From GW2011-AR15 sp964428335 (GTDB taxonomy: Archaea > Nanobdellota > Nanobdellia > Woesearchaeales > GW2011-AR15): a DNA stretch of 64,000 bases. Below, one piece after another: positions 18,451 through 26,897 of this stretch. The stretch is from contig CAYRXW010000004.1 in assembly GCA_964428335.1 (NCBI GenBank), forward strand, positions 62,001 to 126,000, read 5' to 3'. Both the position numbers and the translations under genes were made by a program. The notes beneath the pieces were generated by a model, which worked only from the letters and a program-made list of their open reading frames with translations, had not been told where the DNA came from and made no database searches. Every line of letters begins with the position of its first letter. The stretch's first letter is position 1.

Positions 18451-19280
18451 ATCCTGAGCTGCTGTATAAGTTTCCTTATCTCCTTTACAGCGCATCCAGT
18501 ATAATCATCTGATTTTTCTTTCATGTAAGCATAGCTTATTCCTGAAGAGCTGTTCACCCTATGAAGCCACAGTGGATTTTTTGTTTCCCTAAGTATTTTC
18601 ATGACTTCCTCTGCACTTCCTCCCTGGCTTCCGACACCGGGGATAAGCATTGGCACATGCTTTCCTGATGAGACAAAATAACTGGATAATTTGCTAAGTT
18701 CACTGGGATATGTTGCCCCTACAACAGCACCAAGTCCAGGCTTATGCCATTTTGTTGCAGTAAATTCAGCTACTTTTTCATAGACTTTTTTCCCTTCTGT
18801 AATCAAGTCCTGCATCTCGCCTGCTGAGCTATTTGAGTTCCTTACCTGGACGTATGCCCCATGCTCTTCTTCCAAAAATGGAAAGATGCTGTCGCTTCCA
18901 AGATATGGATGTATTGTTATAGCATCTGCTCCCCAGAACCTGAATGCTGAATCTGCATAGGCTTTTGCAGTCTTTCCTATGTCCCCTCTTTTTGCATCAA
19001 GGATGATCTGAAAATCCATTTTTTTTGCCCGTTCAATGATGCTTTTTAATGCCCTGAGCCCATCAAACCCATACTGCTCAAAAAACGCAATATTTGGTTT
19101 TATAGCAGGAAATTTAATCCCTTCTGATTCAATTGCATCAAAGATGTCAAGATAGAACTTAATAATAGCTTCCTCTGTTCCTGCTTTTAATGGAATCTTT
19201 TCAATTTCAGGGTCTATCCCCATGCAAAGTATGTTACCGCATCCTTCAGCTCTTTTTTTTAACTGTTCTAGGTAATTCAT
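18447..19280 (-). CDS. pyrF: Orotidine 5'-phosphate decarboxylase, long (subfamily 2) type
   Basis: Last step of UMP synthesis, decarboxylating OMP. The catalytic Lys/Asp network is in ILDAKRGDIGKTAKAYADSA near residues 91-110, with ADAITIHPYLGSDSI after it. The length of 277 aa and these motifs match the long-type PyrF common in bacteria rather than the short form of about 220 aa usual in archaea; this suggests transfer. The ATG overlaps the pyrE stop by four bases (19277-19280), so pyrE-pyrF is one reverse-strand operon. Confidence 0.95.
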   Translation of the reverse strand: MNYLEQLKKRAEGCGNILCMGIDPEIEKIPLKAGTEEAIIKFYLDIFDAIESEGIKFPAIKPNIAFFEQYGFDGLRALKSIIERAKKMDFQIILDAKRGDIGKTAKAYADSAFRFWGADAITIHPYLGSDSIFPFLEEEHGAYVQVRNSNSSAGEMQDLITEGKKVYEKVAEFTATKWHKPGLGAVVGATYPSELSKLSSYFVSSGKHVPMLIPGVGSQGGSAEEVMKILRETKNPLWLHRVNSSSGISYAYMKEKSDDYTGCAVKEIRKLIQQLRI

Positions 19281-19918
19281 TTCTCCATCCCGTACTTTTT
19301 TGCCCAGTTCTCTGCGTCTTTATTCCATTCAAGCACAATCTTCTTTTCATCCTGGGTTATATATCCCATCTCTGCTGCTTTGCCAATTATTGCTGTAAAG
19401 CCTGTAAGAGTATATAGATTACATTTCTCATCATCAAATAATTTTTTTGCATTCGGAAACTCATATGTTGTTATCGCAACACAATCTGTTACAACCCCTC
19501 CTGCTTCCCTTGCTGCAAGGACTGCAGCAACTGAACTTCCTCCTGTGCTTACATGATCCTCAATTACCAGGACTTTCTGGCCTTTTACCAGGTTGCCTTC
19601 AATGGTGTTCTGCCTGCCATGTCCTTTTGCCTTATCCCTTATATAGATCATCGGTTTCTCATATTTGGCAGAAAGCCATGCTGCCCAATGTATCCCTGCT
19701 GTCGCAACACCTGCAATGACATCAAATTCAAGATGGTTCTTTTCAATCAAATCCACCAGAAGCTTGACAACCTGCTTTCGCTCTTTTGGAAAAGATATCA
19801 CAAACCTGTTGTCGATATATATCGGGCTTATGAGCCCTGATGTGAACCTGAACGGGTTTTTAGGCTCAACCTTTATTGCTTTTAATCTTAATAGTATCTC
19901 AGATGCATCATGGCTCAT
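19277..19918 (-). CDS. pyrE: Orotate phosphoribosyltransferase
   Basis: Transfers ribose 5-phosphate from PRPP to orotate. The PRPP-binding signature VLVIEDHVSTGGSS is near residues 115-128, and the flexible-loop region MIYIRDKAKGHGRQN precedes it. Length (213 aa) is normal. It is first in a two-gene operon with pyrF and is divergently arranged with pyrD, sharing a 125-bp intergenic region that must hold both promoters. Confidence 0.95.
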   Translation of the reverse strand: MSHDASEILLRLKAIKVEPKNPFRFTSGLISPIYIDNRFVISFPKERKQVVKLLVDLIEKNHLEFDVIAGVATAGIHWAAWLSAKYEKPMIYIRDKAKGHGRQNTIEGNLVKGQKVLVIEDHVSTGGSSVAAVLAAREAGGVVTDCVAITTYEFPNAKKLFDDEKCNLYTLTGFTAIIGKAAEMGYITQDEKKIVLEWNKDAENWAKKYGMEK

Positions 19919-20043
19919 TTTTTATAATCACCTAAGGATTATCAGAAAGCATTTTGGTTATTATAGATTGCGGATGAAACAGATTAATCCATAAGTGTGA
20001 GTTCAGATATCCTTATTAAGGAAAATCTATTTTATAATCTTTT

Positions 20044-21102
20044 ATGTATAAGATTCTAAGGAAAATACTATTTAAGTTTGACCCGGAAAAGATTCATCAT
20101 TTTGCGGCATCTTCTTTATCTATTGCCGGAAAAATTGGCTTTGCCAGAAGCATTGCAGGATGGTTTTTTGATTACAAAAACCCGATGCTTAGGACTGAAG
20201 TTGCTGGGCTGAAGTTTGAAAACCCTCTTGGCCTTGCTGCAGGCTTTGACAAGAACTGTAGCGTTATAGAGATATCAAGCGCCCTTGGTTTTGGACATGA
20301 TGAAGTCGGCGCAATAACTATGCATAGCCAGCCGGGAAACGATAAACCAAGGATATTTAGGCTGGTGAAAGACCACGCCATAATAAACAGGATGGGCTTT
20401 AACAATTTCGGGGCTGACAAGGCATATGATACATTGAAGAAAGTGAAATACAGAATGGCAAAGGTTGGACTTAATATTGGAAAATCCAAGGTAACATCAC
20501 TAGAAGAGGCAGAAAAAGATTACTTATACACATATAAGAAGCTCTATGACTTAGTGGATTTCATGACTATAAATGTCTCTTCGCCAAATACACCGAACCT
20601 AAGGAAGCTCCAGGACAAGGACAGCTTGCTAAAGATTGCAAATGCGCTACAGAAAGAGAACAGAAAGAAAAAGCCGCTTTTCATAAAAATATCACCTGAT
20701 CTTACGTTTGAGCAGGTTGATGATGTCCTGGAAGTGTGCAAGGCTGCAAAGATATCAGGGATAATTGCAACAAATACCACAGTAAAAAGGGAAGGGTTGA
20801 AAACAGAGATAAATGAGACAGGTGGTCTAAGCGGCCTTCCTTTAAAGAAAACATCAACTGACTTCATAAGGTACATATACAAAAAGACAAATGGCAAGCT
20901 TCCGATAATAGGCGTTGGAGGTATATTTACTGCCAGGGATGCTTATGAAAAGATAACAGCAGGCGCTTCTCTTCTTCAGGTATATACAGGATTCATATAT
21001 GAAGGTCCATGCATTGCAAAAAAGATAAACAAAGGCCTTGTGAATTACTTAAAAAAAGACGGGTTTAGGAATATCTCAGAAGCTGTAGGTTCAAAAGCAT
21101 AG
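20044..21102 (+). CDS. pyrD: Dihydroorotate dehydrogenase, class 2 (quinone-dependent)
   Basis: Oxidises dihydroorotate to orotate. The class 2 signature is clear: an N-terminal amphipathic region (MYKILRKILFKFDPEKIHHF) of the type that docks on membranes and takes up quinone, and TINVSSPNTPNLRKLQ near residues 175-190, where the catalytic base is Ser rather than the Cys of class 1. GLAAGFDKN near residue 62 and IIATNTTV near 240 are FMN/substrate segments. Class 2 passes electrons to quinone, so no pyrK is needed and none is seen. Its 3' end overlaps convergent pyrC by 12 bp. Confidence 0.95.
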   Translation: MYKILRKILFKFDPEKIHHFAASSLSIAGKIGFARSIAGWFFDYKNPMLRTEVAGLKFENPLGLAAGFDKNCSVIEISSALGFGHDEVGAITMHSQPGNDKPRIFRLVKDHAIINRMGFNNFGADKAYDTLKKVKYRMAKVGLNIGKSKVTSLEEAEKDYLYTYKKLYDLVDFMTINVSSPNTPNLRKLQDKDSLLKIANALQKENRKKKPLFIKISPDLTFEQVDDVLEVCKAAKISGIIATNTTVKREGLKTEINETGGLSGLPLKKTSTDFIRYIYKKTNGKLPIIGVGGIFTARDAYEKITAGASLLQVYTGFIYEGPCIAKKINKGLVNYLKKDGFRNISEAVGSKA

Positions 21103-22395
21103 GGATTTTCCTTTTATTTCCTTATTTATTTCCTTATTTTTCCAATCATAAATAACACTACCGTTTATTATCGTATAAACTGCATTCCCTTTTGTCTTCA
21201 TCCCTTCAAAAGGCGACCATTTTACTTTTGTATAGAGGTTTTTTCCAATTATCACAGATTCCTTATTTATATCAACTATAGTAAGGTCTGCATCATATCC
21301 TTCCTTTATCTCACCTTTATTCTTAAGCCCTAGTATCTTCGCTGGATTTTCAGAAAGTAACTTTGGAATCAGTTCAAGCTTCATCTTTCCTTCATTCACT
21401 GCTGTAAGCATCATCCTAAGAGTAGTCTCAACTCCTGGAAAACCTGAAGGGCATAAATCATAAGAACTGTTTTTTTCATTCAATGTATGCGGCGCATGGT
21501 CGCTACAAATACAATCAATAACGCCTTCATTAATGTATTCCCATAGTGCGCTTCTGTCTGTCATGCTCCTAAGTGGGGGATTCACTTTTGCAAGGTTTCC
21601 AAGTTTATCATAATAATTATCATCCAAAAAAAGGTAATGTGGGCATGTATCACATGTAACTAATGAATTTTCCTTTTTTGCTTCCTTTATTAGTTCCAAT
21701 GACTCTTTTGTCCCTATATGTGTCAGATGCAGTTTTTTCCCATATTTTTTTGATAACATAAGGAGTTTTCTTACTGCAACTACTTCAGATGAATTATCTC
21801 TTACAAGAGAATGATAATTTATCAGGTTTTTATCAAATCTTCCTGTGTTTTTTTCAATAATTTCATTCTCTTCAGCATGCGCAACTATTAGTTTATCCTT
21901 ACTTAGTTTCCTAAAAATCTCTTCAGCATCCCTAACTTTGATTTCTCCAGTAGTCATGCCATAGTAAAGCTTCACATGCCTAATATTTGAAGAATTTATT
22001 TCATCAATATTTTCATTTGTAGCTGCGATGTATAGCCCAAAATTGACAACTGACTTTTTTTCAACCTCTTTTAATTTGGAATCATAATCATTCTTTGTAA
22101 GTATTGGTATTTTATTATTTGGCATATCAAATACAGCTGTAATTCCTCCTGATGCTGCAGCTATACTTGCACTCTCCCAGTCTTCCTTATAGCTTTCCAA
22201 AAAATCCCTAAAATGAACATGCATATCAATAAGGCCAGGAAAAATAACTAAGTTTTTTGCATCCAAAAATTTGGTTTCTTTCTCTTCAGATTTTTCCACT
22301 CCAAATATCTTGCCTTCCTTTATTATGATATCAGTTTTAAAAAAATCCCCATTATAAAACACGCTTGCGTTCCTTATTTCAAGGCTCATATCCAT
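21091..22395 (-). CDS. pyrC: Dihydroorotase, class I
   Basis: Cyclises carbamoyl aspartate to dihydroorotate. The amidohydrolase metal motif is FPGLIDMHVHFRDF near residues 52-66, DMPNN follows near 105, and later ligands are in LTHIGT and CSDHAPHTLNEK. VKLYYGMTTGEI probably carries the bridging Lys in place of the usual carboxylated Lys motif. Length (434 aa) fits class I. The start is ATG 22395; an in-frame ATG two codons later (22389) is also possible. It completes the UMP gene set, on the strand opposite to pyrD. Confidence 0.94.
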   Translation of the reverse strand: MDMSLEIRNASVFYNGDFFKTDIIIKEGKIFGVEKSEEKETKFLDAKNLVIFPGLIDMHVHFRDFLESYKEDWESASIAAASGGITAVFDMPNNKIPILTKNDYDSKLKEVEKKSVVNFGLYIAATNENIDEINSSNIRHVKLYYGMTTGEIKVRDAEEIFRKLSKDKLIVAHAEENEIIEKNTGRFDKNLINYHSLVRDNSSEVVAVRKLLMLSKKYGKKLHLTHIGTKESLELIKEAKKENSLVTCDTCPHYLFLDDNYYDKLGNLAKVNPPLRSMTDRSALWEYINEGVIDCICSDHAPHTLNEKNSSYDLCPSGFPGVETTLRMMLTAVNEGKMKLELIPKLLSENPAKILGLKNKGEIKEGYDADLTIVDINKESVIIGKNLYTKVKWSPFEGMKTKGNAVYTIINGSVIYDWKNKEINKEIKGKSLCF

Positions 22396-22492
22396 TTAGA
22401 TAAAATTTGGATTATAAAAGCCTGTTGAAATTTTACTAAATACCATAGCAAAATTAATAAACTACCCCGACAATAAAAATCAGTGAGGGGCT

Positions 22493-23893
22493 ATGCAAAA
22501 AAAATTAATATTATTACTGATGGTTTTTCTAGTATCTTCTGTTTATGCCCTCGAAGTTGAAGTAACTCCTGTAATCAATAAAATTTATCCTGATGAACAT
22601 GCTGATTTCAAGCTTCTTGTAATCAATGATAAAAATACAGAAGCATCATTTAGCATTTATTCCCCTGACATAAGCTGGTATGTTGATTTGGAACCTAGTG
22701 ACCTTACAGTTGATAAGAATTCAGAGAATGAATATGTATTATCTATTGTTCCAAGTGCATGGGCGCAAAATGGTCCAAACCTTGTGAATGTCATAATTAA
22801 ATCAGGCGAAGAAAAATTTGAACTGCAGCTTCCTGTTTACCTAAAATCATATGAAGATTCGAAAAAAGAATATGCTGCTTCACTGGAACTTAAAGTAACG
22901 TTCCCTGAAAAAATAGACCCTAGAAATGACATTCCAGTTGAAGTTTATATAAGGAACAGAAATAAGCTTGATATAAGCCTACTTAAGGTACATATCTATA
23001 GTAATTACTTTGAAGAATATTCAAACATCACACTTGGACCGCAGGAAGAAAGAAAGGAAAATTACATATTTAGGATAGATAAAAGAACAGAACCTGTTGA
23101 ATCAAATGTATATTTCGAAATTATCTATTTAAATAGGACATTAAATAGGGAAAAGAAGCCACTGATAGTTGTCCCATATGCAGATTTTGAAAAAAAGGAA
23201 GACACAATAAAAGAGTTCTTCAAAACAACAACAGAATACAGGATAACAAATAACGGCAATTACGAAAAAACAGGGGAATTTTCAATTAATGCCAATCTTT
23301 TGCAGCTGCCATTCATAATATCTTCGCCTGGTCCAAGCAGCAAGGTTTTAACTAAAGGAAAGGTTGTCTGGGAACTGACACTTAAGCCTGATGAAGAAAA
23401 AACAATAATTGTTTCAAAAAACTATAGGCCAATTGTATATGTGATACTGCTTTTAGCTTTGGTTGGGATAATGTATTTCATCTATAGAAGCCCAATTGTC
23501 GTGAAAAAAGAAGCTATAATTCTTGGCTCTCCTGAACAGGGAATTTCAGAATTAAAAATAATGATTCATATAAGGAACAGAAGTTCTGAACTTATTGAAA
23601 ATGTAATGCTTACTGACCTTCTTCCAACACTTGCAGAAGTTGAAAAAGAGATTCATATTGGAAGCATTTCGCCAATCCAGATATTAAAGAATGACAGGAA
23701 AGGAAGCCTAATAAAATGGCAGATTGAAGCAATTGAACCATTTGAAGAAAGGATAGTTACATATAAGGCAAGAACAAAGATGATAATAATTGGCGGTTTG
23801 ACTTTACCTTCAGCAAAAGCAAAATTCAAGGCAAAGACAGGAAATGAAAGGATAGTGAAATCCAACAAGGCAATACTAAGTGTTGGGATATAG
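22493..23893 (+). CDS. Exported NEW3-like Ig-domain protein with one TM segment
   Basis: Signal peptide (LILLLMVFLVSSVYA, residues 4-18), then beta-sandwich domains of the NEW3/COG1470 type found in archaeal surface proteins (VEVTPVINKIYPDEHADFKL onward). A strong membrane helix, VYVILLLALVGIMYFIYRS, lies near residues 312-330. Another 135-residue beta domain follows it (IHIRNRSSELIENVMLTDLL), like a DUF11-type repeat. If the signal peptide is used, that last domain is cytosolic, which is unusual for such a domain. The ATG has GTGAGGGG just upstream as a ribosome site. The function is probably a cell-surface scaffold; substrate unknown. Confidence 0.75.
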   Translation: MQKKLILLLMVFLVSSVYALEVEVTPVINKIYPDEHADFKLLVINDKNTEASFSIYSPDISWYVDLEPSDLTVDKNSENEYVLSIVPSAWAQNGPNLVNVIIKSGEEKFELQLPVYLKSYEDSKKEYAASLELKVTFPEKIDPRNDIPVEVYIRNRNKLDISLLKVHIYSNYFEEYSNITLGPQEERKENYIFRIDKRTEPVESNVYFEIIYLNRTLNREKKPLIVVPYADFEKKEDTIKEFFKTTTEYRITNNGNYEKTGEFSINANLLQLPFIISSPGPSSKVLTKGKVVWELTLKPDEEKTIIVSKNYRPIVYVILLLALVGIMYFIYRSPIVVKKEAIILGSPEQGISELKIMIHIRNRSSELIENVMLTDLLPTLAEVEKEIHIGSISPIQILKNDRKGSLIKWQIEAIEPFEERIVTYKARTKMIIIGGLTLPSAKAKFKAKTGNERIVKSNKAILSVGI

Positions 23894-23924
23894 TTCTAAG
23901 AAAAAATTATATTGATAGCTAAGG

Positions 23925-25118
23925 TTAAGCAGGCACTCCTGTAAAGATATTATCCTTATCCCTAATCAGCCTTACTTTCACTTTTCCGCTTGTCCTGCTG
24001 CAGTTTATGACTGTGATTGCCCTGTTTTTGCAGATCCCTATAGCAGTATTCTTAAGCCTGCTTCTTGAGACCAGATTCACTTCGATGGAGTCCCCTTTCC
24101 TAAAAGGCTTTGGAAGCTTCTCATCCTGCTTAAATTCTAAATCTCCGGTAAGCTTTGTAAGGTTTATATCAAGCTTTTTTTCAAGTCCGTTCAAAAGCGT
24201 GAAAAATTCATCCATTGGCATGCCTTCTTTGACAGGCTTCTTTCCAAAATCATATTCCAGGAAGTTTTGCACGCCAAGATCTGCGCCTATCTCTTTTCCA
24301 AAATTTATGACATCTTCTATGTCCTTATCATTGATCCCAGGAACTAGGACAGGCACAAGCAAAAGGTGCGCATGCTTTACGATATACTTGCATGTCTCTA
24401 TGACGTTTTTCAATGGGTATTTTGAACTGGCAAGCTTATCTGCCATCTCCTGGTTCATTGAATGCAAAGATACGTGAAAATGGGTCATTCCTGCCTTGAT
24501 TAATTCCTCAGCAAGTGTCTTATTAATAAGAATGCCATTTGTAACCATTGATATTGCATTGACACTTGGTATCTTTCTTATATCAGCTACAAGTTTTACC
24601 AAATCCCCATAAAGGGAAGGGTCTCCCTGGCTTCCTATATGTATATTCACTCTGTTTTTCTTTATAGCTATGACTTTCTTAAGTTCCTCTACTAAATATT
24701 CTTCCTCAACAACAAAATCAGATCCTCTTTTTAGATGGTCAACTGAGCAGAAAATGCAATCAATGTTGCATGTTGTCAAAGGTTTTATCTCAATCGTATT
24801 GGTGCCCCTGTCAATGACGCCAAACTCATTTGTCCCTATAAGAGGTATTCCTGAATTCCTGTGGATATAGAATGCAGGTTTTCCGTTGATTGTGCTGTAA
24901 AGCTCATCAAACCCTTTAGTCAGAAGGAAGCTGAATTTCTGCTCAAGGTTCCCTGGTTTTTTAGAATCGTCAAATACCAATGAATGGCGTTCGATCTTCT
25001 TTAGCCCAAGCTTTTTGAGTTCATCTTTTGATATGTAGAAGTAATAGATCTTAAGGAATAGCACCCTGACATTTTCTTTTGCATCTGAAAATGTGAGGTT
25101 CTCGTATGTAAGTTCCAT
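23925..25118 (-). CDS. Radical SAM enzyme with C-terminal TRAM-like domain
   Basis: Radical SAM protein of the uncharacterised archaeal COG2100-like type. The 4Fe-4S triad is in TTCNIDCIFCSVDH near residues 115-128 (CxxxCxxC). The (beta/alpha) barrel continues with IHIGSQGDPSLYG and MVTNGILINK. The last 65 residues are small and beta-rich (SIEVNLVSRSRLKNTAIG, then VINCSRTSGKVKVRLI), resembling a TRAM RNA-binding domain, so the substrate may be RNA. The N-terminal 100 residues are family-specific. It is monocistronic, converging with the exported-protein gene and divergent from the 7TM gene. Confidence 0.82.
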   Translation of the reverse strand: MELTYENLTFSDAKENVRVLFLKIYYFYISKDELKKLGLKKIERHSLVFDDSKKPGNLEQKFSFLLTKGFDELYSTINGKPAFYIHRNSGIPLIGTNEFGVIDRGTNTIEIKPLTTCNIDCIFCSVDHLKRGSDFVVEEEYLVEELKKVIAIKKNRVNIHIGSQGDPSLYGDLVKLVADIRKIPSVNAISMVTNGILINKTLAEELIKAGMTHFHVSLHSMNQEMADKLASSKYPLKNVIETCKYIVKHAHLLLVPVLVPGINDKDIEDVINFGKEIGADLGVQNFLEYDFGKKPVKEGMPMDEFFTLLNGLEKKLDINLTKLTGDLEFKQDEKLPKPFRKGDSIEVNLVSRSRLKNTAIGICKNRAITVINCSRTSGKVKVRLIRDKDNIFTGVPA

Positions 25119-25204
25119 ATTTTTTGAAGAGTTTCATGCTATTTAAATAATGTTTGAATATGATTTTGCCCCATTAGTTTTTATGTTACCACTGCATAGT
25201 AATA

Positions 25205-25212
25205 TTTATATA
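25205..25212 (+). promoter_or_regulatory. TATA box of the 7TM/ATP-grasp operon
   Basis: TTTATATA, centred about 28 bp before the ATG at 25237. An in-frame ATG at 25150 lies upstream of it and would not be in the transcript, so this element fixes the start of the 7TM gene at 25237. Confidence 0.55.
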
Positions 25213-25236
25213 TTCCCAATAAATCCAAAAAGCAGG

Positions 25237-25905
25237 ATGATTAAAAAAGAGAGTGTAATAAAGGTACTTTCAGTAATTGCATTAATTCTGGCAGTGATTA
25301 TCTTTTTCCAGGAATTTGACCTGCATTACGATTTGAAGTTGATGCTCCTTTTGCCAATCCTTTCATTCCTGATAGTTTTTGCAAGAATCATAGTAGGGAT
25401 GAAAACATTTGGGACTTTTGGGCCTTTGATATTAGGTGTTGCTTTTTTTCATCTTGGCATATTAAAAGCACTTATGTTTTATTCCATAATACTGCTGTTT
25501 GGGCTTTTTTTCCATATGCTTCTTAGGCACCTTGACATACTTTCTGTACCGCAGACCAGCCTTACAATTTCTGCTATCACACTGACTATTATATCAGGAT
25601 ATGTAATATATGGCAATTTAGGCATACTCAATACTCTTATCCTGCCATTCCTGATTACATCTCATATAATTGAAAGTATGAGTGATGAAGTCATTTCAAA
25701 AGGCTACTCAGAAGCATTTATTATGCTAATTCAGACATTACTCATTGCTATAATAGGCGCAGCACTTGCCGGTTACATTGCTAAACTAGAAGGCAATATT
25801 ATTTTGTCAATTCTTTTTTTGACCGTGTCGCTGAATTTTGCCCTTTCTCTTTATACTGGTGCAAGGCTGGCTGAGATTTTCAGGTTTAGGAAGCTGATAA
25901 AATGA
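25237..25905 (+). CDS. Seven-TM protein of the 'transglutaminase-7TM' type
   Basis: Membrane protein, about 222 aa, with seven predicted helices. It matches the membrane half of bacterial proteins described as an inactive transglutaminase fused to seven helices, with the characteristic RIIVGMKTFGTFGPLILG (near residues 50-67) and a C-terminus ending in LYTGARLAEIFRF. The soluble transglutaminase part is missing. The start is set at 25237 by the TATA box. The gene overlaps the ATP-grasp gene by ATGA; in bacteria the same two families are neighbours, which supports the assignment and suggests joint modification of an envelope or secreted peptide. Confidence 0.8.
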   Translation: MIKKESVIKVLSVIALILAVIIFFQEFDLHYDLKLMLLLPILSFLIVFARIIVGMKTFGTFGPLILGVAFFHLGILKALMFYSIILLFGLFFHMLLRHLDILSVPQTSLTISAITLTIISGYVIYGNLGILNTLILPFLITSHIIESMSDEVISKGYSEAFIMLIQTLLIAIIGAALAGYIAKLEGNIILSILFLTVSLNFALSLYTGARLAEIFRFRKLIK

Positions 25906-26837
25906 ATCTGGCAAAGATATTTGGAAATGGATACTTCATGGGGATGAACTATAGGAATTCAGTCCTTGTAAACAAATTAAACCCGATTAAGTCAATAGAG
26001 CTTGTAGATGATAAGCTCAAATATAAAGAACTGTTAGAAAAACATAACATACCGACACCTAAGCTTCTTGGAACTATAGATTCAATGCTGGAAATAGGCT
26101 TATTGAAAGAAATAAAGTGCCCTTTTGTAATCAAGCCCAGAAGAGGATATGCTGGGAAAGGCATCCTGATAATAATCGCCAGAACTGGAGATAAATTCAT
26201 TGATGCTACCGGGAAAACGTGGGATTTTTATGATCTTAAGAAGCATGCATTCAGGATATTTGAAGGCATGTTTTCCCTTGGAAACAGGTTTGACCAGATT
26301 GTGATAGAAGAAAAAATAATTGTACCAAGTTTTATAAAAAAGATATTCCCATATGGTGTCCCTGATATAAGGATTATCTATTATAAGAACATGCCAATAT
26401 TATCAATGGCAAGAATTCCAAATGAAAAATCAGGTGGCAAAGCAAATCTTAGCCAGGGCGCAGATGCAATAAGTATCGACATCTCAACAGGTAAAATACT
26501 CGGATATTATTCAAAAGAGAGCAAAAATACAGCATTTGACTTAAAATCCTTTGGAAAGGTACCTGACTGGAAAAAAGTGATTAGAATAGGGCAAAAAGCC
26601 TCGGTTATATCTGGATTAGGATACAGTGGCGTAGATATAGTCTTTGATATAAAAGGGTTCATGGTGCTTGAATGCAATGCAAGACCGGGGCTTGAAATCC
26701 AGAATGTGACAAAGAAAAACCTTGTTTTTGCTATTAAAGATTCAAAAGGATATGAATCAGAACCATATGCTGAAAGCGAGAGGTCTGCCTTTTTCATTCC
26801 TATAAGTCAGGATAACAGAGAATATGCAATGAACTAG
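25902..26837 (+). CDS. RimK-related ATP-grasp ligase (alpha-L-glutamate ligase-like)
   Basis: ATP-grasp ligase of the RimK-related alpha-L-glutamate ligase-like family (TIGR02291 type). Family features in order are MGMNYRNSVLVNKLNP at the N-terminus, VDDKLKYKELLEKHNIPTP, the ATP-binding FVIKPRRGYAGKGILII near residues 78-94, VPDIRIIYYKN and GGKANLSQGADAISIDI. The metal-binding end is LECNARPGLEIQN near 255. Length (311 aa) is normal. It probably ligates an amino acid to a carboxylate of a peptide or protein; the acceptor is unknown. It is translationally coupled to the 7TM gene. Confidence 0.88.
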   Translation: MNLAKIFGNGYFMGMNYRNSVLVNKLNPIKSIELVDDKLKYKELLEKHNIPTPKLLGTIDSMLEIGLLKEIKCPFVIKPRRGYAGKGILIIIARTGDKFIDATGKTWDFYDLKKHAFRIFEGMFSLGNRFDQIVIEEKIIVPSFIKKIFPYGVPDIRIIYYKNMPILSMARIPNEKSGGKANLSQGADAISIDISTGKILGYYSKESKNTAFDLKSFGKVPDWKKVIRIGQKASVISGLGYSGVDIVFDIKGFMVLECNARPGLEIQNVTKKNLVFAIKDSKGYESEPYAESERSAFFIPISQDNREYAMN

Positions 26838-26897
26838 ATAATCACAATTTTTAGTTGATGTTCTTTAAAAAAATAGAAAAAAAAGGAAAAAATTTCC

